Shown: positions 12,801 through 24,990 of the stretch, piece after piece
Layout: each line of letters starts with the position of its first letter
Position numbering within the stretch: position 1 is the stretch's first letter
Source of the DNA: Rhabditoides inermis
Taxonomy: Eukaryota; Nematoda; Chromadorea; Rhabditida; Rhabditidae
Assembly (NCBI GenBank): GCA_963966185.1
Contig: CAWZYM010000419.1
Coordinates: 1 to 64,000 of the forward strand
Direction: 5' to 3'
DNA: 64,000 bases
Position numbers and translations under genes: made by a program
The notes under the pieces: model-generated
The model's database searches: none
Seen by the model: only the letters and a program-made list of their open reading frames with translations
What the model was told of the DNA's origin: nothing

Positions 12801-15738
12801 CAGTGATCGTAATGAACAACGTGGGTTTACCACAATGCGCCACAATAGCCATACCGTTGTGGTACTGTTCTTGGCACCAACGGTAACTACCCACATAGGT
12901 TTTCGGAAGATATACAAATGAACCCAGCTTTATTTTATAGAAATCGAGTCGACGCTGTATAGCTTCCATGTATTCGTTTCGATCGATTTTACACAACTCA
13001 AACTGAGTTTTTTTGATATGGTGTAAGCGGGCTGCTTCAATACGAGTGAAGTTGAATAGATTAAAGAGCGGTGTCACTCTACCCATACCCAAAAGCCAGT
13101 GGTTAATGAGATTTTCATCTGTGCGACGGGTGCAGTAGACGAAATGCTCTCGCTGAGAGACAAACAATCGTTTCTTGGAACGAGTTTGTTGTTCTCCTTC
13201 GATACCGAGATCCATATCGTCATCATCACTCACGTCAGGTTCTCCCTGTTCACGTGGTGTGGTGGAAGTAACCTTGTTTTTCGTAGACTTATACGGTATT
13301 CCATTTTCATAAAAATGTCTTCCATCATCAAACAACAGAGGGAAAGTGAGAGGAGTGGCGTTGCGGTCGAAGAATGGCATCTCCGAAAATTGTCCACGAT
13401 TTTTATCGTACACAATAGTGCCATGTTGAATCTCCTCAGGTGTCGGTGGTCGCTCTGTACTTGCGTACAGTAGCGCCACGTTGTTGGTATTGGGGAGATT
13501 CAACGTACCCTCGTGTGCATTACCTATCAAGTACTGATCCCTCTCCTTACGGTATTGTAGGAAACACATTTGAATGTAAGTGGTTTCGTCTTGACCGGTG
13601 GCCGCACGCAATCGCTCTTTACGACGTTCAGCTTGCAACATGAGATCGTACATTTGTAAGTAGGCTCGAGTGTAGGGATTGTTGTCCTTCATACACTGAA
13701 TCAAACCCGCCAAAATGTCGTTATCAATGTCTTTGTCTGTTACGTCGAAATGAGTCTTTTCGGGTATGTAGTAGTGTTGCGCGAACGCAGCACACGAACT
13801 CTCTGATGGAATGAGATGACAGATTCCCGCTCTCATTTGACCCTGCAGCACAGTAACAGGTTCACCTCGAGGTAAATCCTGTACCGTACTGAACGACAGA
13901 GAAGCCATAGCAAGCAGTTGGTTGTAACGATGCAAGGCTCTATAGCACTGATTTGTGGGTTGACGTTGCTCAAGAGTGGGATTTGCAATATCAAACAAAA
14001 GCGCAAACTCTGGACGAGTGGAGCGTTTGAATGGAGAGTTTTGAATGTGTACATCACCATTTTTGCAACACACTCCATGACTCTCTGAAGCAAAATTGTT
14101 ACTCTTACAGAACTCATGTTTACACGGTATCATCGGACCGAGGTGTTGGTAGTCAGGTAGTTCACTGTACCGACTGGCTGCGTTGAAGAATTTGAACGTC
14201 TTACGTTGATACGTCGCACGTTTACGATTGGCATCAGATTGCCGACGATTGTCACGCAATATGGCTGCTCTCTGGGCCAACATAGCCAACTCTTCTTGAT
14301 TTTTTTGGGTTGAAACCTGCGTATCATTGATCATTTGATCGTTCGTATCATTCTGTATGAGATTCACCATACCTTTCAACATTCTGCTTTCACGAGAATT
14401 GACACTTTCGTTAGAGGTTTGTTGGTTCTGACCCTGGGCCATGGCAATGATTTTAGCCAGCTTTTCCTCATCAATAGTGTCTTTTTTCTTCTTCTGACGG
14501 CGCTGTTTCTCCTTCTCAGAGCCAGATTTGCACTGTCTTTTCTTAGGAGGAGTGTTCACATTCATGTTGTCATCGAACTGAGATGTTATCCCCGATAGAG
14601 TACCATCATCAGAGCTTATCATTGAGACACTCGATGTAGAAGGAACCGCGCCAACAGGCTGCGGCATAGGACTCTTCATAGGCTGACCATTGTTGGACGC
14701 CATGAACTCTGACGAAGACGACAAAGCGGCTCGCTTGCGAAACTCGATCATGTTTTTCTTCTGTGGAGAAACAGGCTTATGACGCACGAAGCGCGAGTTG
14801 GGAATGGCCGGAGGAGGCATCAAAAGAGGATTAGGCATAGGCGGAGCCTGTATCGGAGCCACCATATTTGCAGTGGAGGGATGAACCACTGTCTGCCGCG
14901 TCATTGCCGTTTGAAAAGGCGGCACAGTTATGTGTTGCACAGACGGAGGCATGATAGGCAAAGCAGGGAACTGTGGTGCCATCATACCCGCATGACTCAC
15001 GAGAGGAGCAGGCATAACCACCGACCCAGCCACAGTGCTGTACATTGGTCCGCTGAACAGAGGCATCTGTGGCTGAGGCAGAAGGAACGGCTGTTGCATG
15101 ATGCGACGCCTGGCATTGAGCTCATTCTGCACATACGCGCGGTAAGCGGCCACGAGTTGCGGGGTGTGCATCGTGTTGGTTAAAGAGCGGTTGTTGAGCA
15201 GGTTTTCGATGTTCCGAAGAACAAAGAAACCGCAAGACTTACTATCCCTCTGCTGATCACTGCGAATACGATCCGATATCTGAGGCAGACCGGGAAGCAG
15301 CACAGGCACAATGGCGGGGATCAGGAAAGTGCGCACATGGTGAAGAACCGGGTCAGTTGGTGCAATACGCGCCATACTGTACATGCTGTCGATGTAGAAT
15401 ACCGTATTCATATGCGTATTATAAACCATCAAGTAGTAATGCCCATCAGTGTTCAGGTTGGCCTGGTAACGATGACCGGCAAACTTCAGCACCGGAATAA
15501 CAACCACCTCCGGCACAACAACGTTGTTTTTGCTGATGTAGGGATCCACGCTCACGTCTATTCGACGAAGCGCAAGATGATCAGTCAGATCAATATGGTC
15601 GAACTGTTGCCAGTACGATACGTTTAGGAGCCAAACGTTTTGAATCCTGGCATTCGCCACAATAGATTCACCAATTATCTCAAGATCGGAGTTCTCGAGA
15701 GAAACCCCAGGATGTGTGTAGTCAACGGGAAGAGCCAT
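9821..15738 (-). pseudogene. Ulp1-Rep-helicase, Helitron replicase, frameshifted
   Basis: Helitron-type transposase for rolling-circle transposition. The open frame starts at ATG 15738. An N-terminal Ulp1/C48-like protease fold shows H100, D117, Q163 and C169 (SKSCGFF). A linker rich in Q, N, S and K follows, then a Cys/His cluster and Helitron-like N region, the HUH nuclease motif H1043-C-H1045, the two-tyrosine motif KYISKYITKG, and a PIF1-type helicase with Walker A GSGGTGKT (K1537). Against elements 2/3, one base is missing near 10222-10227. This moves the last roughly 115 codons, carrying helicase motifs V/VI (TINKSQGQTFDKVG, YVAFSR), into another frame that stays open from 10171 to the stop at 9821. 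A total of about 1972 codons is implied. The lesion looks recent, because nothing else is broken. The same product family as 42052-48150, but clearly diverged. Confidence 0.9.
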
Positions 15739-15779
15739 CTACAAATAACAACCGTTTTTTTAATGAAAATTTTAGTGAG

Positions 15780-16303
15780 TTCTTATAAACCACACCACGA
15801 GAGCTGTGCTGCAACGTGGTGGTCAACCACACCACGAGAGCTGTGCTACAACGTGGTGGGCAACAGGTACAGCTGTGCTGGATACCGTGATATTTTTTAT
15901 TTTTTTAATTATACCACATCTCGTTTGTTTTAACACATTTTACCACAACCACACCACGAGAGCTGTGCTACAGCGTGGTGGCCAACCACACCACGAGAGA
16001 TGTGCTGCAACGTGGTGGGCAAGAGGCGTAATCGCGTTTATGTGTATACCACTGTTTATTTTTTAGACCACATCATGATTGTTTTGACTTATTTTACAAA
16101 AACCATACCACGAGAGCTGTGCTGCAACGTGGTGGGCAAGAGGCAAAACCATGTATATATTTTTACCACTTCATGTTTGTTTTGACTCATTTTACCACAA
16201 CCACACCACGCAAGCTGTGCTAGAACGTGGTGGGCAACCTCACCACGTAAGCTGTGCTAGAACGTGGTGGGCAACAGGTACAGCTGTGCTGGATACCGTG
16301 ATA
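15780..16303. repeat. Hairpin array upstream of element 1 gene
   Basis: Seven copies of an approximately 33-bp unit, ACCACGAGAGCTGTGCTGCA plus ACGTGGTGG, at about 15791, 15826, 15948, 15985, 16103, 16198 and 16239. Each can pair CCACG with CGTGG around a loop of about 15 nt. Copies come singly or in pairs, separated by AT-rich DNA. Lies 5' of the replicase gene, outside its coding frame. Confidence 0.8.
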
Positions 16304-16921
16304 TTTTTAAATCTTGTTGATGTAGCAGTCTTGTTGGTCTTGAGATTGGTAGACACAGAGCGTGGTAGATTCGTCACTTGGTAGAGTCCAGTCCATTGGA
16401 GACGACGCACATGAAAGATTTGATTATTGAGGTTTAAAAAAGAGAGATTAGGGAATCAGACAGAGAAAAAAACGCACCTCATAACGCCGTCATATGGTCC
16501 AGCCGGGCACTGAGAACGGATACTGGAACGCGTTATAGGCTGAAATGAGTAAAAATGAACTACGGAATTTAGGATTACGGTACGTACTAATCGATAATCG
16601 ATCAATGGAAAGGGGGGAAGGTGAGTGAATATGCAACGATGCAGGGGAAGGAGAGAAAAAGGACGACCCTCGCCAAACGAGAGCCGTCGCCCAATCTCTC
16701 CCACCCCCGATATCGTTCAAAACTACAGTCGGTACGAATCTACTGTAATCTACAGTAACCCCGACCCACATCTCTTTCCTGCTGCTCCCCGGATAGGATG
16801 GCGATGTCGGCGGCCAGCTGACAGAGCGGTAGATGCAGGTGTGATCGGCTGGAACGGTAACGTCATTATCAATCGATATTCTGTTGAAAATCAATCGATA
16901 CTCAACAGAAAGGGAGAGAGA

Positions 16922-16966
<45 letters not shown>

Positions 16967-16975
16967 TCACCTCTC
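16303..16975. repeat. Module D copy 3
   Basis: Array resumes after element 1. Exon-like segment 16539-16478 (minus). GA tract about 16911-16963. Confidence 0.7.
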
Positions 16976-17283
16976 TGTTCTGCAATGCCTCTCCTCCACG
17001 GCGGCAGGTGCAGGCGGCCATCCAACGGCCGCGGCAAGTGCGGCGGGGGCAACAGCTCCCGGACGGCGGCAGCAGGGGCGGCGGGTCCGGGGCGGGAGCA
17101 GCAGCACACGGCCCGGTAGCAGGGCAGGGGCAGCCGGACGGCGGCAGCAGGGGCGGCGGGTCCGGGGCGGGAGCAGCTTCAGCCCGGCCCGGCAGCAGGG
17201 GCAGGGGCAGCCGGACGGCGGCGGCAGGGGCGGCGGGTCCGGGGTCGGCGGGTCCGGGGCGGCGGGTCCGGGGCGGCGGGTCC
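16976..17283. repeat. GC-rich minisatellite
   Basis: Shorter array of the 78-bp family, ending in short GGCGGGTCCGGG repeats. Confidence 0.75.
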
Positions 17284-18074
17284 GGTACTACAGTAAGCTA
17301 CGGTAACTACAGTATCCCCTCCCCCCTCCCCACCTGCGGCTCCGGCGGCGGGCGGCGGGTCCGGGTGCGGCGGCGGCGGGTCCGGGGCGGGGGGGGGGGG
17401 GGGGGAGCGGGTCCGGGGCGGGGCGGCGGCTCCGGGTCGGGGAGGGGAGGGGGAGGGGGGAGGGGAGTAGCTGGCGACCGCCCAGCACGGCTGCCGCAGC
17501 ATCAACTGACCACTCACCCCCCGTCATTCCTTACCTCACCTTTCGCCACGCCCACTTCATTATGCCGGCATGCAAATGAAGCATTCCCGCCACCGCGCGC
17601 GCGGTGCACGCTAATTCTCCTAATTTATTCCTTGCGGAGAAAATTGCCTTCCCACTCTCTAGTAATCTATGAGTAACCGGTACTACAGTAAGCTACGGTA
17701 ACTACAGTATCCCCTCCCCCCTCCCCACCTGCGGCTCCGGCGGCGGGCGGCGGGTCCGGGTGCGGCGGCGGCGGGTCCGGGGCGGGGGGGGGGGGGGGGG
17801 GGGAGCGGGTCCGGGGCGGGGCGGCGGCTCCGGGTCGGGGAGGGGAGGGGGAGGGGGGAGGGGAGTAGCTGGCGACCGCCCAGCACGGCTGCCGCAGCAT
17901 CAACTGACCACTCACCCCCCGTCATTCCTTACCTCACCTTTCGCCACGCCCACTTCATTATGCCGGCATGCAAATGAAGCATTCCCGCCACCGCGCGCGC
18001 GGTGCACGCTAATTCTCCTAATTTATTCCTTGCGGAGAAAATTGCCTTCCCACTCTCTAGTAATCTATGACTAG
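17284..18074. repeat. Tandem duplication of about 395 bp with poly-G tracts
   Basis: 17284-17678 is repeated at 17679-18074. Each copy has GC-rich simple repeat, a long G run (about 17390-17405; the second, about 17786-17803, is a few G longer), a G/A-rich tract and module E sequence. The offset changes from 395 to 398 across the G run. Confidence 0.85.
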
Positions 18075-18420
18075 AAAAAGCGAACGTTTCTGAGGCTACA
18101 GTGCTTGCACTACCGTATGCTCGCGCTGCGCGCTTCGCTCGGGGAGCGGCGGGAGGGGTGCGTGCTCGCCGCTGCGCGGCTCGCTCAGCGTACTGTAGTT
18201 ACAGTATGCCTGTAACTACAGTACGCTGAGCGAGCCGCGCGGCACGCCTCCCTCCCGCCGCTCCCGCTCCTCCCTGGCCGTCGCTCCGCTCCGGCGCTCC
18301 GCTGGGTGCTCCGTGGTCGTCGCTCCGCTCCTCCCTGGCCGTCGCTCCGCTCCGCCCGCTCCGCCCGCTCCTCCCGCTCGCTCCGGCGGCGGCGGCTCAA
18401 CCCAGGCAACCACCCAGGAT
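18075..18420. repeat. Module F with perfect 26-bp hairpin, then CGCTCC-rich tract
   Basis: Arms 18179-18204 and 18210-18235 are perfectly complementary around loop TATGC. Less perfect outer arms (GGAGCGGCGGGAGG and complement) extend the inverted repeat to about 75 bp per side. CGCTCC/CCGCTC simple sequence fills 18240-18400. Confidence 0.8.
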
Positions 18421-18655
18421 GGCCGCCGCCGTGTCGACTGACCACCACCCCGTCGTCATTTCTTACGTCAACCTAAGCCACGCCCATTTCGTCTGCATTC
18501 GCGTCTGGCGCATACGCCGACCGTCTGACCCCATTGTCTATGGCCCGATGGCACGAGATAATTTATGCTGAGTTATGCAAACCTATTCCAATGAAAATTA
18601 ATGAGATTCCTGCGGAAAAAATCGCCCTCCTATTCTCAAGTAATCTATGACTAGC
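18420..18655. repeat. Module E copy
   Basis: GCCGCCGTGTCGACTGACC through GACTAGC at 18649. Confidence 0.7.
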
Positions 18656-19130
18656 ATCGACGAACTTGGTAGGCAAATGGAGCATGCTTCTGAGGGGGCG
18701 GCGCTCGTACTACCGTATGCTCGCCGCTGCGCGACTCGCTCGGGGACCGACGGGAGAGACGCGCGTGCTCGCCGCTGCGCGGCTCGCTCAGCGTACTGTA
18801 GCTACCGCAGTATGCCTGTAGCGACAGTCGCGCAGTTGGCGTCGCGCGCGCACTTTCGCCTCTCGTAGTTGGGTTTTTTGCGGAAAATTTGCGATTCCCG
18901 ACGCTTTCTCTCGGCAACTTTTGCGTTATGCGACGTTCAAATAAAGGAATTACGCTTCTCGAATTACTCTCCGGACCGCCACCATATCCTGGTTATTCGA
19001 AATTGCGTGCAAGAGCGGTGGGGTGCTACAACAACAACAGCTACAACCTTGTTGGATAGTTTGACTATCGTTATGAAAGCGTGCAATACCAGTTCAATTA
19101 AAAAAACGTTCTGTTGAAACTTATCGGCAA
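18655..19130. repeat. Modules F and G (G internally deleted)
   Basis: F resembles 3766-3990. G jumps from GTGGGGTG to CTACAACAACAACAGCTACA, lacking about 350 bp of the other copies. Confidence 0.7.
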
Positions 19131-19856
19131 AATGTATGCTTTCAAAACGTTTTGTCGACTTCCAAACTATGTTTAAAAGTCAACAAAAAGATTTGCCCAT
19201 GAGCGGAATCGAACCAACGATCGTGAGATTGTCAGCCGAACGCGCTACCAGCTGAGCTACGAGTGCGCTGAGATTGCGAGCGGTTAATTCCGTAACGTCT
19301 CAAAGCTTGCAGAGTGGCCTCATGAGTGCAATGCGCATCTCCGCGATCATCTCTCCGCACCTATCCACTATCCATTTTACCATTCTCGCAAGGGCGTTGT
19401 GGTGTAGTGGATAATGCGTCCGCCTCTCGATCGTGTCTCTCGAGTTCGACTCCGGCGCAGTGATTTTCACATGTTTTGCCAACACACGCATTGTCATAGT
19501 TTTGCAATCACAATGGAATATGCGAGACATCCTCTATACCGACCGTATCCGATATTCAAACTACCGTACCCGGGTGTGTCGTACCAGATGTAGAAGAAAC
19601 AGAAGCGACTGCTATTCGATCGTGCTTCACTGTTCTATTTTTTAAAAATATTTTGTGTCTGTTTTCTGACGGGGGTCAAAGTACCGTATGCCTAATTAGA
19701 AGTACGAGCATGTGAAATTGCCAGTGAGACTGTCTTTAATTGGCTTTCTCTCGCTCACCGTACCCGAAATTCAAACTGCAGTATCGATCAGAAAAAAAAC
19801 AGAAAGAACGATTTAAAACACTTATGTTGTTGTGTTTGAAACGTATTGGCAAAACT
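19131..19856. repeat. TL unit 5
   Basis: A 19201-19272 (minus), B 19394-19463 (plus). First of three units with 712-bp period. Confidence 0.8.
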
Positions 19857-20568
19857 TATGTTTTCAATGTAATCCAAACAATGTTTCAAAATCAACAAAA
19901 CAATCTGCCCATGAGCGGAATCGAACCAACGATCGTGAGATTGTCAGCCGAACGCGCTACCAGCTGAGCTATGAGAGCGCTGAGATCGGGAGCGGTTAAT
20001 TCCGTAACGTCTCAAAGCTTGCAGAATGGCCTCATGAGTGCAATGCGCATCCACGCGATCATCTCTCCGCACCTATCCACTATCCATTTTACCATGCTGG
20101 CATGGGTGTTGTGGTGTAGTGGATAATGCGTCCGCCTCTCGATCGTGTCTCTCGAGTTCGACTCCGGCGCAGTGATTTTCACATGTTTTGCCAACACACG
20201 CATTGTCATAGTTTTGCAATCACAATGGAATATGCGAGACATCCTCTATACCGACCGTATCCGATATTCAAACTACCGTACCCGGGTGTGTCGTACCAGA
20301 TGTAGAAGAAACAGAAGCGACTGCTATTCGATCGTGCTTCACTGTTCTATTTTTTAAAAATATTTTGTGTCTGTTTTCTGACGGGGGTCAAAGTACCGTA
20401 TGCCTAATTAGAAGTACGAGCATGTGAAATTGCCAGTGAGACTGTCTTTAATTGGCTTTCTCTCGCTCACCGTACCCGAAATTCAAACTGCAGTATCGAT
20501 CAGAAAAAAAACAGAAAGAACGATTTAAAACACTTATGTTGTTGTGTTTGAAACGTATTGGCAAAACT
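19857..20568. repeat. TL unit 6
   Basis: A 19913-19984 (minus), B 20106-20175 (plus). Nearly identical to unit 5 from the B copy on, so locally duplicated. Confidence 0.8.
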
Positions 20569-21010
20569 TATGTTTTCAATGTAATCCAAACAATGTTTCA
20601 AAATCAACAAAACAATCTGCCCCGGAGCGGAATCGAACCAACGATCGTGAGATTGTCAGCCGAACGCGCTACCAGCTGAGCTATGAGAGCGCTGAGATCG
20701 GGAGCGGTTAATTCCGTGACGTCTCAAACCTTGCAGAGTGGTCTAATGAGTGCAATGCGCATCCACGCGATCATCTCTCCGCACCTATCCACTATCCATT
20801 TTACCATGCTGGCATGGGTGTTGTGGTGTAGTGGATAGCGCGTCTGCCTCATGATCGTGCCTCCCGAGTTCGAATCCGGCGCAGTGATTATCACATGTTT
20901 TACTAATACACGTGATGCCATTTTTTTCTATCACAATGGAACATGCGAGACATCCTCTATACCGACCGATATTCAAACTACCGTACCCGGGTTTGTCGTG
21001 CCGGATATAG
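20569..21010. repeat. TL unit 7
   Basis: A 20625-20696 (minus), B 20818-20887 (plus). Confidence 0.8.
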
Positions 21011-21560
21011 AAAAAAAACATCGACGTGAAGAAATGAAAAACAAAAGCAACCGCGCTCCCATAGTGTTTCGTCGTACACACCACGGTGTCGCACGGTGAT
21101 GCACGGATGACGTGCAGTAAGTCAGCTGTGCCTGCGTGGTTTTTGTTTGTTGGTTCATTTTGTTTTGTTTTCACAATATGATTCGTGTAGTAAAGTGTTT
21201 GATATCATTTGTCATTACTATCTTCACGTGCTATATGTGTTTGTTTCGCTTGCCGCACTCGTTTCGTATTGTTTTCGTTCATGTTGTATTTTCTATTATC
21301 TTTGAATTTCCTTGTTGTTGTTTTGTAATGTATGCTCGTTTATTAGTGCGCAACGTGTTCTACATTTATGATATTATTTGTTGCAGGGCGCAGCGCCACC
21401 AGCCACCTCACAGCCCGTTCCAGGTGGGTATTGATCACCACTTTTCATGTATTGTTAAAATATGTTTCACCTTTTTTAGGGGTTGGTATATGAAAGTGTA
21501 TTTCTTTCAGGTGTTAGATGCCAAGACCGGCCTGGTCAAGAACTACGGAGTGTGATACAA
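21009..21560 (+). repeat. Module C copy 2
   Basis: Donor 21117, acceptor 21386, 37-nt exon 21387-21423, donor 21424, acceptor TTTCTTTCAG ending 21510. Confidence 0.55.
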
Positions 21561-21676
21561 CGAGGAGGAGCGAGCCGAGTCGGAGGAGGAGCGAGCCGAT
21601 CCGGAGTAGGAGCGAGCCGAGCGGCAGGAGCGAGCCGGGAGAAGCAGTGCTGAGCTGCGAGGTGGGGAGGACTCTC

Positions 21677-21721
<45 letters not shown>

Positions 21722-22000
21722 TTTACTCGATCGATATCGGGGGTGGGAGTGTTTGGGAGATGGTTTTCGTTGGCGAGGGCCGTCCCCAATCACTCTTTCC
21801 TCTAAATCGTTCGATTAGCACGCATCCTACCTCTCTTCCCGTTCTCTCCCTCTCTCTCTCTCTCACTCACTCTCTCTCTCTCTCACTCACTCTCTCTCTC
21901 TCTCTCCATCTTTCCCTCTTTATGTCTATTATTTCAGCAGTGATTATTAATCGATTGAGTATGTATTCGTTGTTGTATTGTTCAATGTCAATAAACCCAC
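21553..22000. repeat. Arm module copy 2
   Basis: GAGCGAGCC repeats, CT tracts about 21671-21716 and 21848-21906, core as in copy 1. Confidence 0.75.
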
Positions 22001-22290
22001 GCTGGCATGGGCGTTGTGGTGTAGCGGATAGCGCGTCTGCCTCATGATCGTGCCTCCCGAGTTCGAATCCGGCGCAGTGATTTTCACTTGTTTTGCCAAC
22101 GCATACAATGTCATATTTTTGCTATCACAATGGAACATGCGAGACATCCTCTATACCGACCGTATCCGATATTCAAACTACCGTACCCGGTTTTGTCGTA
22201 CCGGATATAGAAAAACAGAGACGACTGCCATTCGAACGTGCTTCACTGTTCTATTTTTTTTTCAAACTTATTTTGTGTCTGCTTTCTGAC
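21985..22290 (+). repeat. Lone type B tRNA-like copy
   Basis: B at 22011-22080, box A reads GTGTAGCGGATAGC. Confidence 0.75.
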
Positions 22291-22465
22291 CGCATGCAAA
22301 GTACCGTATGCCTAATTTGGACAAAGCTGCAGTGCGAAAATTAGGAGTACTGTACATACAGTACCTTACAGTAAGTGCAGTACCTTAACACTCGCGCACG
22401 CACAGCTAACAACTGGACGTGTGCACGTCACTAATCCATCGATAATCGATCGATGTCCCCCCAAC

Positions 22466-22515
<50 letters not shown>

Positions 22516-22760
22516 CTCCTGCACTCCTCTCCTCTTCCTTCCTCCCCCTCCTACCCCACTCCCTCCAAATTTTCCGCCAAAACATTTGGTATTGCTTTTA
22601 CGACGGCGTTCAAAGTACCGTATACCTAATACGGACCAAGCTGCAGTACGGAAATTAGGAATACTGTCCATACAGTATTCCTAAGTGAGCGCAGTACACT
22701 CGCGCGTGCAGCTAACAACTGGATGTGCGATAGATATTCAATCGATAATCGATCGATGTT

Positions 22761-22823
<63 letters not shown>

Positions 22824-23065
22824 CTCTTACACTCCTCTTCTTATTTTCTCTCTCTCTCTCTCTCTCTCTCTCCATCTCTCTATCATCCCTCCAACTTTTC
22901 CATTACTATTTTCCCACAAACCAACTCAAACAATCCACTTCAAACTTTACTTCACTTCAAACAACAAACAACAAACAAACAAACACTTCAAACTTCAAAC
23001 TATTTAACTGAACTCAAAACAACCAGGTACGAATACTTTATCCACACAGAACACAATCAATCTTT
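22290..23065. repeat. GA module copy 3
   Basis: GA tracts about 22469-22512 and 22774-22820, short CA tract, CT tract about 22848-22871; 13-bp hairpin near 22664-22693. Confidence 0.8.
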
Positions 23066-23067
23066 TT

Positions 23068-23696
23068 TTTAATCTTGTTGATGTAGCAGTCCTGATGGTC
23101 TTGAGACTGGTAGACACAGAGCGTGGTAGATTCTTCACGTGGTAGAGTCCAGTCCATTGGAGACGGCGCACATAAATGATTGGATTATTGAGGTTTAAGA
23201 AAGAGAGATTAGGGAATCAGACAGAGTGAAAACGCACCTCATAACGCCGTCATATGAGCCAGCCGGGCACTGAAAACGGATACTGGAACGCGTTATAGGC
23301 TGAAATGAATAGAAGTGAACTACGGAATTTAGGATTACGGTACGTACTAATCGATAATCGATCAATGGAAAGGGGCAAAGGTGAGTGAATATGCAACGAT
23401 GCAGGGGAAGGAGAGAAAGAGGACGACCCTCGCCAAACGAGAGACGTCGCCCAATCTCTCCCACCCCGATATCGTTAAAATCTACAGTCGGTACGAAACT
23501 ACTGTAATCTACAGTAACCCTGACCCACATCTCTTTCGTGCTGCTCCCCGGAGAGGATGGCGATGTCGGCGGCCAGCTGACAGATCGGTGGATGCAGGTG
23601 TGGTCGGCTGGAACGGTAACGTCATTATTCTGTTGAAAATCAATCGATACTCAACAGAGAGGGAGAGAGAGAGAGAGAGAGAGAGAGGAGCGAGAG

Positions 23697-23736
<40 letters not shown>

Positions 23737-23740
23737 CCTC
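23068..23740. repeat. Module D copy 4
   Basis: Exon-like segment 23299-23238 (minus); GA tracts about 23660-23733. Confidence 0.7.
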
Positions 23741-24120
23741 ACCTCTCTGGTCTGCACTGCCTCTCCTTCACGGCGGCAGGTGCAGGCGGCCATCCAACAG
23801 CGGCGGCAGGTGCGGCGGGGGCAGCAGCTCCCGGACGGCGGCAGCAGGGGCGGCGGGTCCGGGGCGGGAGCAGCAGCACACGGCCCGGTAGCAGGGGCAG
23901 GGGCAGCCGGACGGCGGCGGCAGGGTCGGCGGTTCCGGGGCGGGAGCAGCTTCAGCCCGGCCCGGCAGCAGGGGCAGGGGCAGCCGGACGGCGGCGGCAG
24001 GGTCGGCGGGTCCGGGGCGGGAGCAGCTTCAGCCCGGCCCGGCAGCAGGGGCAGGGGCAGCCGGACGGCGGCGGCAGGGTCGGCGGGTCCGGCCCGGCAG
24101 TACCGGCCCGGCAGCACCTG
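23740..24120. repeat. GC-rich minisatellite
   Basis: 78-bp family, about three units. Confidence 0.75.
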
Positions 24121-24990
24121 AACGGATAACCATTGCGTACCTGGCAACCGACCTCCCAGCGCGGCCGCCGCATCACCAACTGACCCTCTCACCGGTCGTC
24201 ATTTCTTACGTCGACCCTGGCCACGCCCATTTCGTCTGCATTCGCGTCTGGCGCATACGCCGACCGTCTGACCCCATTGTCTATGGCCCGATGGCACGAG
24301 ATAATTTATGCTGAGTTATGCAAACCTATTCCAATGAAAATTAATGAGATTCCTGCGGAAAAATCTGCCTTCCCACTCTCAAGTATACCAATGACTAGCA
24401 TCATCAGCGAAAAAGAGCGCGAAAGAAGTGCTTCTGAGGGCGCGGCGCTTGTACTACGGTATGCTCGCGCTGCGCGCTTCGCTCGGGGAGCGGCGGGAGA
24501 GACCCGTGCTCGCCGCTGCGCGGCTCGCTCAGCGTACTGTAGCTACAGTATGCCTGTAGCTACAGTATGCCGAGAGAGCTGCGCGGCACGCCTCCCTCCC
24601 GCCGCTCCCGCTCCTCCCTGGCCGTCGCTCCGCTCCGGCGCTCCGCTGGGTGCTCCGTGGTCGTCGCTCCGCTCCTCCCTCCCGCTCGGCTCGCTCCGCC
24701 CGCTCCTCCCGCTCCCGCTCCGCTCCGGCGGCGGCGGCTCAACCCAGGCAACCACCCAGGATGGCCGCCGCCGTGTCGACTGACCACCACCCCGTCGTCA
24801 TTTCTTACGTCGACCCTGGCCACGCCCATTTCGTCTGCATTCGCGTCTGGCGCATACGCCGGCCGTCTGACCTCATTGTCTACACCCCGATGGCACGAGA
24901 TAATTTATGTTAAGTTATGCTAACCTATTCCAATGAAAATTAATGAGATTCCTGCGGAAAAAATCGCCCTCCTATTCTCAAGTAATCTAT
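24120..24990. repeat. E - F - CGCTCC tract - E
   Basis: Two E modules (ending GACTAGC at 24393 and 24991) flank an F with an imperfect form of the 26-bp hairpin (24523-24579) and a CGCTCC-rich stretch 24595-24735. Confidence 0.7.

Larger units (their letters stand above)
9401..16307 (-). mobile_element. Helitron-like element 1
   Basis: Boundaries are where the array sequence stops (module G, 9400) and resumes (module D, 16303-16308). The element carries a minus-strand Rep-helicase gene, a 3' flank homologous to that of elements 2 and 3, and an upstream hairpin array. No TSD and no convincing TC...CTRR termini were found, so the ends are approximate. Compared with other blocks, the modules from TL to GA are missing at the insertion site. 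Confidence 0.75.

Noticed and set aside
10207..15183. Plus-strand frames opposite the element 1 replicase
   Set aside because: Antisense shadows of the long minus-strand gene; the same holds opposite 42052-48150 and 53890-59988.
15780..16303. CRISPR-like array
   Set aside because: Repeats are irregularly spaced, self-complementary and without spacer-like unique inserts of constant length; the context is a eukaryotic transposon.
9401..16307. Canonical Helitron ends (5' TC, 3' CTRR with hairpin, A/T target)
   Set aside because: Searched by eye at the array junctions of elements 1 and 2; no convincing pair found, so not annotated.
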